This document shows positions 8,307 through 16,314 of a DNA stretch of 31,035 nt, one piece after another (within the stretch, counting starts at the first letter, position 1; each line of letters opens with the position of its first letter). Origin of the DNA: an uncultured Solimonas sp. GTDB lineage: Bacteria; Pseudomonadota; Gammaproteobacteria; Nevskiales; Nevskiaceae. The notes beneath the pieces are model-generated. The model worked only from the letters and a program-made list of their open reading frames with translations. It made no database searches and had not been told where the DNA came from. Where the stretch lies: contig CAMLDZ010000033.1 of NCBI GenBank assembly GCA_946478985.1, positions 1 through 31,035 of the forward strand, read 5' to 3'. A program made the translations under genes and the position numbers.

Positions 8307-9221
8307 ATGAGCAAGGACCACGAGAAGTTCGAAGGTTACATCGCCGGCGACGACAACCCGCGCTGGAGTCAGAGCTGGTATTACAACTTCTACGATCCGA
8401 AGACCAAGCTCGGCGCCTTCATCCGCCTCGGCATCCTCGAAAACCAGCGTGAGGCCAACAGCTGGCTGATCGTGTTCCGCGACGGCGTCCCGCTGTTCAC
8501 GCGCACCAACAACAATCTGCCGTACACCGAACAGCGGCCGGAGCGCGGCATCGACATCGCCGGCATGCGCATCCATGCCGTGGAGCCGCTGAAGAAGACG
8601 CGCATCCGCTTCACCACGCCCGACTGCTCGGCCGATCTGGTCTGGGACGAGCTCGCGCCGCTGCAAGACTGCATCGCCATGTCGCAGGACAAGGACGGTT
8701 CCTTCGCGCGCGAGATCGCGCATATCCATCTCGAAGGCACATCCCGGGTCAGCGGCTGGTTCGAGCTGCGCGGCGAGCGCGTCGAGGTGCAAGGGCAGGG
8801 ATTCCGCGATATCGCCGCCGGCCCGCGCAACTGGGACGCGCTGCTGCACTACCGGCTGGCCTGGCCGATCTTCGACAACGGCACCGCCCTGTCCGGCATC
8901 CATGGCATCTCGACCACCGGGCAGTCGGCCTATATGCGCATGTTCCACGACGGCGAGCGCTGGCTGCGCGTGAAAGCGATCGACGACAAGATGGAATTCG
9001 CGCCCAACAAGACCTCGGTGACGAGCGCGCACTGGAGCTTCGTCGACGAGCGCGACCGCCGCCACGAATTCACCGGCAAGCCGCTGTTCACCTGGCTGTT
9101 CCCGCTCGACACCTTTGTGCTCTGCGAGCAGCTGATGGAATTTCGCCTGAGCGACGGCACGCTCGGCTACGGGCTCTACGAGACCGGCTATCGCGCGCCG
9201 TGGCGCGGCATCGAGCGCTGA
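8307..9221 (+). CDS. CrtC/AttH-like lipocalin-fold protein of unknown function
   Basis: A 304-residue soluble protein without a signal peptide. It is rich in alternating beta strands with Trp/Tyr/Phe (WSQSWYYNFYD near the N-terminus; ISGRERN-like FELRGERVEVQGQGFRDIAAGPRNW in the middle). This pattern recalls the AttH/hydroxyneurosporene hydratase (CrtC) double-lipocalin group and related unnamed families linked to hydrophobic small molecules. The ATG at 8307 follows GAGGAGAGA, a strong ribosome site, which rules out the longer in-frame ORF from 8001. The gene is alone between ilvA and the converging lipoprotein gene. The assignment is fold-level inference. Confidence 0.6.
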   Translation: MSKDHEKFEGYIAGDDNPRWSQSWYYNFYDPKTKLGAFIRLGILENQREANSWLIVFRDGVPLFTRTNNNLPYTEQRPERGIDIAGMRIHAVEPLKKTRIRFTTPDCSADLVWDELAPLQDCIAMSQDKDGSFAREIAHIHLEGTSRVSGWFELRGERVEVQGQGFRDIAAGPRNWDALLHYRLAWPIFDNGTALSGIHGISTTGQSAYMRMFHDGERWLRVKAIDDKMEFAPNKTSVTSAHWSFVDERDRRHEFTGKPLFTWLFPLDTFVLCEQLMEFRLSDGTLGYGLYETGYRAPWRGIER

Positions 9222-9233
9222 GGCTTCAGCGCT
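9214..9233. terminator. Hairpin containing both convergent stop codons
   Basis: AGCGCTGA (9214-9221) and TCAGCGCT (9226-9233) form a perfect 8-bp stem with the loop GGCT. The TGA stop of the plus-strand gene pairs with the stop of the minus-strand lipoprotein gene. No U tract follows, so termination strength is uncertain. Confidence 0.5.
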
Positions 9234-9897
9234 TGGCGCCGGCGGCGGTGGCGCTGCTGTAGAAGCGCGCCGAGCTGTAGGCCGGCGTGCCGGCCATCTC
9301 GCGGACCACGATCAGGCCATCCGGGATTTCCCAGATGGCCTTTTCCGCCGAGACCTTGACGCCGTAACCCCCGCTGATCACTTCCTGCGACTTGGCGGGC
9401 TGGCCGTGGCGTGAGCCCAGGCTATAGACCACGCGATTGAAATAACGGCTGTCGAACATCGTCTCGATCGACGCCAGGCGCTCGCCGATGAAGACCAGCA
9501 CGAAGTCGTTGATCCAGGCGCCAGCGATGGTGATCTTGGCGGGGCCGGCGTGGTGGTAGACACCGACACAGGTTTCCTGCCACGGCGTGCGCGCGCTGCG
9601 CGTGCAGTTCATGCCATCGGTCTTGATGGCGCTGCGCTCGGCGCCGATCAGGTATTCACGAAAGCCCAGCGCGGTCGGGCTGGCCGGATCGGCAGTGACC
9701 GGTGCCGGGGCTGGCTGGGGCTTGGGCACCGGGCCGACCGCAACCACCGGCGGTGGCGTGGATCGGTCCGGTGGGGGTGGCAACAGCGTGCGACGCGTCG
9801 GTGCGTCGGCGCAGCCGGCGAGCAGCGCCGCCGCCACCAGCAACGCCGGCCCGCCGTGGCGGATCGGCAACGACGCGGCGGCGAAGCGTTTGTCCAA
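9226..9897 (-). CDS. Lipoprotein of unknown function downstream of the sphingolipid synthase
   Basis: A 223-residue protein with hydrophobic residues about 18-28 and lipobox L-L-A-G-C, so lipidation at Cys29 is expected. A proline-rich linker (about 36-65) suggests the domain stands off the membrane. The folded part (from about residue 75) has two or three cysteines, WINDFVLVFIGERLASIETMF and a final IWEIPDGLIVVREMAG; I do not recognise the family. The start is TTG, five codons after the stop of the upstream synthase gene in the same frame; no ATG or GTG would keep the whole signal peptide. Its position makes it the last gene of the ACP-synthase operon, so a role in sphingolipid handling is possible but unproven. 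Confidence 0.65.
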   Translation of the reverse strand: MDKRFAAASLPIRHGGPALLVAAALLAGCADAPTRRTLLPPPPDRSTPPPVVAVGPVPKPQPAPAPVTADPASPTALGFREYLIGAERSAIKTDGMNCTRSARTPWQETCVGVYHHAGPAKITIAGAWINDFVLVFIGERLASIETMFDSRYFNRVVYSLGSRHGQPAKSQEVISGGYGVKVSAEKAIWEIPDGLIVVREMAGTPAYSSARFYSSATAAGAKR

Positions 9898-9912
9898 TCG
9901 CCGCTGCTGCGC

Positions 9913-11118
9913 TCAGGCCGCCGCCGACGGACGCAGCCGCTGCGCCAGCGACTCCAGCGCGGCGATGATCTGCGTCAGCTGCTCGTCGCTGTGCGCAGCC
10001 GACAGGCTGATGCGGACGATGTGCAGGCCGCTGGGCGTGGCCGGCGGCACCATCAGGTTGGTGTAGATGCCGGCGTCGAGCAGGCCTTGCCAGTGGGCGA
10101 TCGCCGTCTCGCGCTCAGCGAACACCAGCGCCGCGACCGGCCCCGGATCGGTCGAGCCGACGCGGTAGCCAAGGCGGTTCAGCTCGCTGTACAGGCGCTG
10201 CACGTGCCGCCACAGGCGCGTGCGCAGATCGTCGCCGGCCAGCACACGCTTGAGCGCCTGCCGCGTCGCCGCGATCACCGCCGGTGGCGGCGAGGCGGTG
10301 AAGATGTAGGGCCGGCTGGCCATGCGCAGCAGTTCGAGATCGGCGTGCCGGCTGACGCAGAAACCGCCGACGCTGCCGAGGCTCTTGGAAAAAGTGCCGA
10401 CGACGAAGTCGACCTTATCGAGCAGGCCGAGCTGTTCGCACAGGCCCAGACCGCGCGGGCCGAAGGCGCCGAACGAATGCGCCTCGTCGACGATGATCCA
10501 GGCGCCGTGACGCCTGGTGATCTCGACGAGTTGCGCCAGCGGCGCCTGGTCGCCCAGCGTGCTGTACAGGCTCTCGACGACCACCAGCGCGCGCCTGGCG
10601 TCGGCGCCGAGGCGGGCGAGGCGGCGATCGAGGTTGTCCGGATCGTTGTGGCGGAAGCGGATCGTCGTCGCCAGGCTCAACCGCGAGGCATCGTGGATGC
10701 TGGCGTGGCTGTCGGCGTCGATGATCAGGAAATCATCGGCGCCGGCCAGCGCCGAGATGGCGCCGAGGTTGGCCTGATAGCCGGTGGAGAAGACGATGCT
10801 GCCGGCGTAGCCGAAGGCCTGGGCGAAATCGCGTTCCAGCGCGCGGTGATCGGCGTAGTTGCCGCTGGCCATGCGCGAGCCGGTGGTGCCGGTGCCCAAG
10901 GTCTGCACCGCCTTGACCGCTGCCGCCTGCGTGTCGGCGTCGAAGGTCAGGCCCAGATAGTTGTTGGTGCCGGCCAGCAGCACGCGGCGGCCGCCGATGG
11001 TGGCCTCGGTGGCCGAGTGGACTTCGTCCATCGGCGTCGCCACCGACGGCGGACGGTCGCCGCCGGCCAGGGCCGCCTGCAGGCTGCGCAGCGGCTGGAA
11101 CTTGTCGAGCAGGCTCAT
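9913..11118 (-). CDS. spt: Serine palmitoyltransferase-type alpha-oxoamine synthase
   Basis: A 401-residue PLP enzyme predicted to condense L-serine with a fatty acyl thioester, releasing CO2 and giving 3-ketosphinganine, the first step of sphingolipid synthesis. Key residues correspond to those of the Sphingomonas enzyme with a constant offset of about 20: His138 (SHASIHD) stacks on the cofactor, Asp211 and His214 (VDEAHSFGAFG) hold it, and Lys245 (GTFSKSLGSVGGF) forms the aldimine. The GTFSKS-GGFCVS block is typical of serine palmitoyltransferases rather than BioF or KBL. The ATG overlaps the stop of the carrier protein gene by four bases. A wider ORF to 11394 is spurious. The neighbours (ACP, acyl-AMP ligases, ceramide synthase) support the call. 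Confidence 0.88.
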   Translation of the reverse strand: MSLLDKFQPLRSLQAALAGGDRPPSVATPMDEVHSATEATIGGRRVLLAGTNNYLGLTFDADTQAAAVKAVQTLGTGTTGSRMASGNYADHRALERDFAQAFGYAGSIVFSTGYQANLGAISALAGADDFLIIDADSHASIHDASRLSLATTIRFRHNDPDNLDRRLARLGADARRALVVVESLYSTLGDQAPLAQLVEITRRHGAWIIVDEAHSFGAFGPRGLGLCEQLGLLDKVDFVVGTFSKSLGSVGGFCVSRHADLELLRMASRPYIFTASPPPAVIAATRQALKRVLAGDDLRTRLWRHVQRLYSELNRLGYRVGSTDPGPVAALVFAERETAIAHWQGLLDAGIYTNLMVPPATPSGLHIVRISLSAAHSDEQLTQIIAALESLAQRLRPSAAA

Positions 11119-11369
11119 GTGCGGGCCGCCGCGATGCGGGTGATGCCGGCGCAGAGCTGGTCGAGCGTGCGTGCGTCGGCAATCACTTCGACCGGGATCG
11201 ACAGGTCGAGGCGATCCTCGATCTCCATGATCATGTCCATGACCTGCACGGAATCCAGGCCCAGTTCGCCGGCCAGATCGGCGCTGCCATCGATCTTTTC
11301 CACATCGGGCAGCACCGCGTGCAGCGCCTCGCGAACCACTGTTTCGACCGTAGCGGCGATTTCCGTCAT
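11115..11369 (-). CDS. Acyl carrier protein for sphingoid base synthesis
   Basis: An 84-residue acyl carrier protein. The phosphopantetheine attachment serine is Ser40 in GELGLDSVQVMDM, and the four-helix pattern with acidic helix II (MEIEDRLDL) is intact. Its stop overlaps the start of the serine palmitoyltransferase gene (ATGA), so the two are made together; in Caulobacter the equivalent ACP delivers the acyl group to the synthase. The likely loader is one of the two acyl-AMP ligases next door, and the activator is the phosphopantetheinyl transferase at 15708. It is not the housekeeping AcpP, whose motif is DSLD. Confidence 0.9.
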   Translation of the reverse strand: MTEIAATVETVVREALHAVLPDVEKIDGSADLAGELGLDSVQVMDMIMEIEDRLDLSIPVEVIADARTLDQLCAGITRIAAART

Positions 11370-11471
11370 TTGAGCCTGCTTCCTGCGAAGACAATACCGT
11401 GCGGGTGGCGAGCGGCCGACCTGTTCTGGATGTGTCCCGACTGGGGGATCTTCGGGTATTTGGAGCGCGGA

Positions 11472-11477
11472 ATTATC
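11472..11477 (-). promoter_or_regulatory. Candidate -10 element for the ACP-synthase operon
   Basis: GATAAT on the minus strand matches the sigma-70 -10 box in five of six positions and lies about 100 bases before the ACP start, downstream of the terminator of the previous gene. No convincing -35 is seen, so this is a weak call. Confidence 0.3.
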
Positions 11478-11518
11478 GCAAACCGCCGGGGCCGGGGCCA
11501 GACGCCGTCAGGACATCA

Positions 11519-11556
11519 GAAAATGCCGCCCGCTTGCGGTTCGCAAGGGGCGGCAT
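11519..11556 (-). terminator. Rho-independent terminator of the first acyl-AMP ligase gene
   Basis: ATGCCGCCC pairs with GGGCGGCAT, and after one G-G mismatch CTTGCG pairs with CGCAAG around the loop GTT (11523-11556). Read on the minus strand the stem is followed by TTTTCTG. It lies 12 bases past the stop of the acyl-AMP ligase gene, separating it from the ACP-synthase operon. Confidence 0.8.
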
Positions 11557-11567
11557 GCGGTCGGGGT

Positions 11568-13370
11568 TCAGGCGGCAGAAGCGGTGATGCGCGCGGCGCG
11601 GCCGCCGTCGCTGAACAGCGCACGCGGCGATTCGCGCAGGTGTTCCTCGCTGTAACGCTCCAGGAACTCCTTGCGCGCGGTGCTGCGCGACAGCTTGCCC
11701 GAGGAGGTGCGAGGCAGGGTGTGAGGCGGTACCAGCTCGATCAGGCAGTGCACGCCGAACTCGGCGGCGATCGACTGATGCAGGCGGTCCACCAGCGAGG
11801 CCAGCACCGCCGGATCGGTTTCGCGGCATTGCACGACCAGCACCGGCGTCTCGCTGCCGTCGGCGCCGACGATCGAGAATGCCGAGGTATCGGTGGGACG
11901 CACTTCCGGCTGCTGCTCGGCCAGGTTTTCGAGATCCTGCGGCCAGATGTTGCGGCCGTTGATGATCATCAGGTCCTTGGCGCGGCCGGTGATGTGCAGC
12001 GAACCGTCGGCGTAGTAGCCGAGGTCGCCGGTGTTGAGCCAGCCGTCATCGGACAGCACTTCGCGCGTCGCCTGCGGATTGTTGAAGTAGCCGGACATCA
12101 CGCTTTCGCCGCGCAGGTGAATGCGCCCGACCTGGCGCTCCGGCACGATCTGGCCGTGCTCGTCGCGGATCTCGACGTCGAAGCCGGGCAGCGCCGGCCC
12201 GCAATTGACGAAGGCGTGGCGGTTGGTGCCGTCATCGTCGGCGGCGATCGCCTGGCCGTGCGCGGCCAGCGGCTCGCTCTCGACGTGGTCGATCGAGAAA
12301 CCGCCGCCGACCGGCGAAAAGCTGACCGCCAGTGCGACCTCGGCCATGCCGTAGCAGGGCAGGAAGGCTTTCGGGTCGAAGCCGGCCGGCTTGAGCACGG
12401 CGGCGAACGAGTGCAGCCACTCCGGATGAATCATCTCGGCGCCGACGCCGGCGACCCGCCAGGCGGACAGGTCCAGCGCCTCGGCATCGGCCGGCTTGAG
12501 GCGGCGCGCGCACAGCGCGTAGCCGAACGGCGGGCTGAACGAGATCGTCGCGCGGTTCTGCGACATCAGCTTCAGCCACAGGCGCGGCCGCATCGCGAAT
12601 TCGCGCGAGCCGAGGAAGTCGACGGTGCGCTGTGTGGCGACGCAGCCGAGCACGATGCCGACCAGGCCCATGTCGTGGTAGTACGGCAGCCACGAGCAGA
12701 AGCGGTCGTCGCTGCGCAGCGGGAAGCCGTGATTGAAGATCGCGTACAGATTGGCCAGGGCGGCGGCCTGCGTGATCATCGTGCCGCGCGGGAAGCGTGT
12801 GCTGCCCGAGGTGTACTGCAGGTAGGCCAGTTCGTCCGGGCGCGGCGGTTCGGGCAGCGCGGCGGCCGGCTCCAGCGCCATGAAGTCCTCGGCGGTGCCA
12901 GCCATTTCGAGGCCCGCGCCGTGGGCGGCCTCATGCAGCAGATCGACGAATTCCGCCGGCGCGAACGCGGCGACCGCCGAGCAGTCGCGGACCATCTGAC
13001 GCAGGTGGCGCACGTAGGCGTCGCGGCCGCCGAGGTGGATCGCCGCCGGCAGCGGCACCGGCACCAGCGCGGCGTACTGGCAGGCATAGAACATCACCGC
13101 GAAATCCTGGTGCGTATGCGCGATCAGCGCCACGCGGCTGCCGCGCGGATAGCGCTGCAGCCGCAGCGCCAGCTCCTGCGCACGCTCACGCATGACGCGG
13201 TACGGCAGCGGCAGGGCCAGCTCGCCGCGGCCGCCGTAGTAATTGAACCCGCTCTCGCCCTGCGCGGCGTAGTCGAGGGCCTCGGTCAGCGTCGAGAAGT
13301 TGGCACGCCTGAGCGCGATACCGCTTTCCGTCGGAGTCGGTCTGTGATGACCAGAAAAAGCTGCGTCCAA
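11568..13370 (-). CDS. Fatty acyl-AMP ligase (FAAL)
   Basis: A 600-residue adenylate-forming enzyme that activates a free fatty acid with ATP and passes it to a carrier protein thiol. The ATP-binding loop is YTSGSTRFPRG (about 186-196), SWLPYYHDMGLVG is the FAAL-type A4 block, and Lys559 in SSGKLSR is the C-terminal catalytic lysine. The stretch around RPRLWLKLMSQNRATISFSPPFGYAL matches the FAAL-specific segment that blocks CoA use. The N-terminus NFSTLTEALDYAAQG is standard. The start is TTG with GGAGCGAGG a few bases before it. A separate promoter region and terminator make it a single-gene unit. Best guess: loader of the free ACP for serine palmitoyltransferase. Confidence 0.88.
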   Translation of the reverse strand: MDAAFSGHHRPTPTESGIALRRANFSTLTEALDYAAQGESGFNYYGGRGELALPLPYRVMRERAQELALRLQRYPRGSRVALIAHTHQDFAVMFYACQYAALVPVPLPAAIHLGGRDAYVRHLRQMVRDCSAVAAFAPAEFVDLLHEAAHGAGLEMAGTAEDFMALEPAAALPEPPRPDELAYLQYTSGSTRFPRGTMITQAAALANLYAIFNHGFPLRSDDRFCSWLPYYHDMGLVGIVLGCVATQRTVDFLGSREFAMRPRLWLKLMSQNRATISFSPPFGYALCARRLKPADAEALDLSAWRVAGVGAEMIHPEWLHSFAAVLKPAGFDPKAFLPCYGMAEVALAVSFSPVGGGFSIDHVESEPLAAHGQAIAADDDGTNRHAFVNCGPALPGFDVEIRDEHGQIVPERQVGRIHLRGESVMSGYFNNPQATREVLSDDGWLNTGDLGYYADGSLHITGRAKDLMIINGRNIWPQDLENLAEQQPEVRPTDTSAFSIVGADGSETPVLVVQCRETDPAVLASLVDRLHQSIAAEFGVHCLIELVPPHTLPRTSSGKLSRSTARKEFLERYSEEHLRESPRALFSDGGRAARITASAA

Positions 13371-13581
13371 ATGCCTCGCTCCGGTGTCGCCAACAACAAA
13401 AAAATTACCAATCTAGCGCCATAACCTACGGTCACAGCGGAGAACACTCCGCCAGTGTAAGGAGGGTGACAGGTTGCGCTGGGTGCGCCCAATTTAATGT
13501 TCGCGCCCTCGCAACGCAATTATTTCGCAATATGAATGCCGTAGACCACCGCCGCGGCGCCGCGTTCCTCGGGCGGCGCGC
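13371..13581 (-). promoter_or_regulatory. AT-richer regulatory gap upstream of the first FAAL gene
   Basis: This 211-base gap between the two ligase genes is clearly less GC-rich than its surroundings. It holds a T7 run on the minus strand near 13398-13404, a hairpin with stem GCGGAG/CTCCGC (13437-13452), three TTGCG words near 13507-13532, and -10-like TAGATT and TTATGG words. A promoter for the ligase is expected here; the exact site is not resolved. Confidence 0.4.
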
Positions 13582-15618
13582 TCAGACTTTGGCGTCGATG
13601 CGCGCGGCCAGATCCTGCAGCGTCGGGTGCTCGAAGATGTCGGTGACGTCCAGGCGGCCCGGATACTCGCGGTCGATCGCCTCGTGGATGCGCGCCAGCG
13701 TCAGCGAGTTGAGGTTGAGCTCCAGCAGGTTGCTGGCGGGGTCGATGGGCAGTTCCGGCAGCACTTCGGCGCAGATCGCGCACAGCCGCGCCACGGTGCC
13801 GGCCGCCGCCGGCGCCTGCGTGGCGGCCGCCGCCGGGTCCAGCAGCGGTGCCAGCTCTGCCAGCACGGCGTCGAACTCGCCGGCCTCGAAGCGCTTCGCC
13901 AGCAGGTGCCGCTGCAGCTTGCCGCTGGTGGTCTTGGGCAGCTTGCTGACCGGGACCAGATGGCGGATCTCCAGGCCGGTCTGCTGGTTCAGCAGGGTCC
14001 GCACCGCGCCGGCCAGCGGCACGAACTCGGGCAAATTGCCGCGGTGGAGCAGGAAGACCGCAAGGTCTTCGGCGCCGCTGCGGCGGTCGTGCACGCCGGC
14101 GACGGCGATGCGGTTGGTGTCGATGTCCGCCAGTTGCTCGGCGAGCTTCTCCAGATCCGCCGGATACCAGTTCTGGCCGTTGACGAAGATGATGTCCTTG
14201 GCGCGACCGGCGATCACCAGTTCGCCGTCGGCGATGAAGCCGAGGTCGCCGGTATCCAGCCAGCCGTCGGCGCTGCGCACGCGCGCAGTCTCGGCGGCAT
14301 TGCGGAAGTAGCCGCGAGTGACGTTGTCGCCGCGGATCAGCACACGGCCCAGGCTGCCGTCGGCCAGTGCGGCGCCGTCGGCATCGGCGATGCGGATCTC
14401 GGTGTCCGGCACCGCGCGGCCGAGCTTGACCAGCGCGCTGGCGCGTGGCGCGCCGGCCTCAAGCCGCTGCACGGCGCTGCCCGGATTGAGCGCGGCACGG
14501 TCGATGTGAACGGTGCGCAGCGGCGCACCGGGCTCCGGAAAGCTGACGGCGAGGCTGGCTTCGGCGAGGCCGTAGACCGGGTACATCGCGTTCGCCGCCA
14601 GGCCGTGCGCGGCCATGGTGGCGGTGAATTCCTCGCACAGCTCGACGGAGATCGGCTCGGCGCCGTTGAAAATCAGCCGCACCGCCGACAGGTCATAGGC
14701 CTGCTGCGCGCGGCTGGCGTGCTGCTTGAGGAAATGGCGGTAGCCGAAGTTGGGTGAACACAGCAGTGTCGCGCGCAGCTCCGTGGCCTTGCTCAGCCAC
14801 AGCAGCGGCCGCCGCGCGAACAGCTCGGTGCGCATGATCGCGTGGGTAATGCCGGCGGCGAGCATGGCCAGATGGAAGCCGATCAGACCCATGTCGTGGC
14901 TCAGCGGCATCCAGCTCAAGGCCACGTCGTCGGCGCCCATGCGTGCCGCGGCGATGATCGAGGCGATATTGGCGGTCAGGTTGCCGTGCGTCAGCACCAC
15001 GCCCTTGGGCTCGCCGGTCGAGCCGGACGAGAACTGGATGAAGGCGGTGTCGTCCGGCCGGCGTGCCAGCGGCGTACCGGCGACGCCGTCGCTCGGCAGG
15101 CTGCCGAGCGGCAGGAAGCGTGCCTGCATCGTCGGCCACAGCGCCGCGAAACCCTGCGCGGCGGCGAAGGCGTCCATCCGCTCCCAGGTGCGCGCGTCGC
15201 TGTAGACCCAGGCGCGCTCGAACTGCGCGAACACGCGGAACAGCTTGCGGCGATGCTCGTCGGCGTTGCCGACCGCCAGCGGCACCGGCACCAGGCCGCC
15301 GAGCGCGCAGGCCCAGAACATCTCCAGCAGCTGGGCGTTGTCCTGCACGAACAGGATCACCGCATCGCCGGCGCGCAGGCCGCGCCGCTGCAAGGTGCCG
15401 AGCAGGCCGAGCGCGCGGCGCTGCAGCTGCGCGAAGCTCAGCGTGGTCTGCTGCTCCTCGCCGTCGACGAAGATCAGCGAACGGTCGTCGCGGGCATTGG
15501 CCTGCAGCAGGGCGGGTAGTGCTTCGAAACGCGGCATGCGCGGTAGCGGTGTCAATACGGGATCGGCCGCAGGCGCCGAGGCGGTCGCTGCGGGGGAGGT
15601 ATCAAGGTTTGCGCGCAT
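13582..15618 (-). CDS. Fatty acyl-AMP ligase fused to an acyl carrier domain
   Basis: A 678-residue two-domain protein. Residues about 30-600 are a FAAL: ATP loop QFSSGSTGEPKGV (about 195-206), A4-like SWMPLSHDMGLIG, the FAAL-type RRPLLWLSKATELRATLLCSPNFGY stretch and TTSGKLQR with the catalytic lysine. An alanine-rich linker leads to a C-terminal carrier domain (about 605-678) whose phosphopantetheine serine is Ser638 in LNLNSLTLARI. The protein can therefore activate a fatty acid and hold it on itself. In this locus it may supply a second acyl chain, for example for N-acylation, but that is inference. Upstream, 89 bases separate it from the divergent phosphopantetheinyl transferase gene. 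Confidence 0.9.
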   Translation of the reverse strand: MRANLDTSPAATASAPAADPVLTPLPRMPRFEALPALLQANARDDRSLIFVDGEEQQTTLSFAQLQRRALGLLGTLQRRGLRAGDAVILFVQDNAQLLEMFWACALGGLVPVPLAVGNADEHRRKLFRVFAQFERAWVYSDARTWERMDAFAAAQGFAALWPTMQARFLPLGSLPSDGVAGTPLARRPDDTAFIQFSSGSTGEPKGVVLTHGNLTANIASIIAAARMGADDVALSWMPLSHDMGLIGFHLAMLAAGITHAIMRTELFARRPLLWLSKATELRATLLCSPNFGYRHFLKQHASRAQQAYDLSAVRLIFNGAEPISVELCEEFTATMAAHGLAANAMYPVYGLAEASLAVSFPEPGAPLRTVHIDRAALNPGSAVQRLEAGAPRASALVKLGRAVPDTEIRIADADGAALADGSLGRVLIRGDNVTRGYFRNAAETARVRSADGWLDTGDLGFIADGELVIAGRAKDIIFVNGQNWYPADLEKLAEQLADIDTNRIAVAGVHDRRSGAEDLAVFLLHRGNLPEFVPLAGAVRTLLNQQTGLEIRHLVPVSKLPKTTSGKLQRHLLAKRFEAGEFDAVLAELAPLLDPAAAATQAPAAAGTVARLCAICAEVLPELPIDPASNLLELNLNSLTLARIHEAIDREYPGRLDVTDIFEHPTLQDLAARIDAKV

Positions 15619-15634
15619 TTTAGCCCGATCGCCA

Positions 15635-15649
15635 GCCGGATCATCCGGC
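15635..15649. promoter_or_regulatory. Palindromic operator candidate between FAAL-ACP and PPTase genes
   Basis: A perfect palindrome of 7-base half sites around one centre base (GCCGGAT-C-ATCCGGC) sits in the 89-bp divergent gap, 16 bases before the FAAL-ACP start and 58 before the PPTase start. The position suits a repressor controlling both genes. No regulator gene is in the window. Confidence 0.4.
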
Positions 15650-15707
15650 CGCTCCTTGCCCTCATACTCGCGGCTCGCCCGCGTCCTGCGCCGCCTTGAT
15701 CCCCTGC

Positions 15708-16253
15708 ATGTCCATCGTCGTCACCGCCGTCCGCGCCGCTGTCCTGCCGTCCAGCACCGCCCTGCTGCGGGCGACGCTGCAGCACGCCGGCTTCGCGCCG
15801 GCGCTGGCCGATGCCGTGCTGCGCGACGGCCGCGGCAAGCCGCAATTGCCGGCACCGCTGCAATTCAGCATCAGCCACTGCGAGGGCCTGGCGCTGTGCG
15901 CGCTGTCGGCGGCGTGGCCGCTGGGTGTCGACGCCGAGGCGCTGGGCCCGCTGCGCGCCGAGGCCTTCCGCATTTATCTGACGGCCGCCGAGCGCGACTG
16001 GGCCGGCGGCGACGCGGCGCGCTTCTACGCGGTGTGGACGCGCAAGGAGGCCGTCGCCAAGGCCGCCGGGCAGGGCCTGGAAGCGCTGCCGGCACTGGAG
16101 GCGAGCGCGGCCGGCGTCGACTTCGCCGGCCGTCGCTGGCAGCTGCAGCGGCTGCCGGTCGGCGCTGCCCATTGCGCGCATCTGGCGGCGCCGGACGGCG
16201 CGCCGGAGGCGACGCTGCACTGGCTGGACAGCGCGGCAGCGACGCCGTCCTGA
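15708..16253 (+). CDS. 4'-phosphopantetheinyl transferase (Sfp type)
   Basis: A 181-residue enzyme that moves 4'-phosphopantetheine from CoA to the conserved serine of carrier proteins. Sfp-family motifs are present: GRGKPQL (about 41-47), FSISHCEG (53-60), the metal-binding GVDAE (73-77) and WTRKEAVAK (110-118). It is shorter than Sfp, like the small PPTases of lipid clusters. The ATG at 15708 is preferred over the TTG at 15696. Being divergent from the FAAL-ACP gene and close to the free ACP gene, it is likely the dedicated activator of both carriers. Confidence 0.9.
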   Translation: MSIVVTAVRAAVLPSSTALLRATLQHAGFAPALADAVLRDGRGKPQLPAPLQFSISHCEGLALCALSAAWPLGVDAEALGPLRAEAFRIYLTAAERDWAGGDAARFYAVWTRKEAVAKAAGQGLEALPALEASAAGVDFAGRRWQLQRLPVGAAHCAHLAAPDGAPEATLHWLDSAAATPS

Positions 16254-16314
16254 ACGTCCCGCCGCCGTGTAAGCCTTGTGTAAACTGCGCGCTTTCCGAA
16301 TTGCCGAGTCGTAC

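Noticed and set aside
6623..8314. A 563-codon minus-strand frame opposite ilvA
   Set aside because: Sequence has shadow-type composition and overlaps a well-conserved threonine deaminase from end to end.
9913..11118. Biotin synthesis enzyme BioF
   Set aside because: Same fold, but the GTFSKSLG-GGFCVS block and the coupled ACP, FAAL and ceramide synthase genes fit serine palmitoyltransferase; no other bio gene is present.
9550..11373. A 607-codon open frame on the plus strand opposite the synthase
   Set aside because: Composition is Arg/Ala/Gly/Gln-rich without any family motif, and the minus strand holds a complete synthase with all active-site residues. It is a GC-rich antisense shadow.
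11319..13424. A 701-codon open frame on the plus strand opposite the first FAAL
   Set aside because: No recognisable domain; the opposite strand encodes a full FAAL. Long antisense frames are expected at this GC content.
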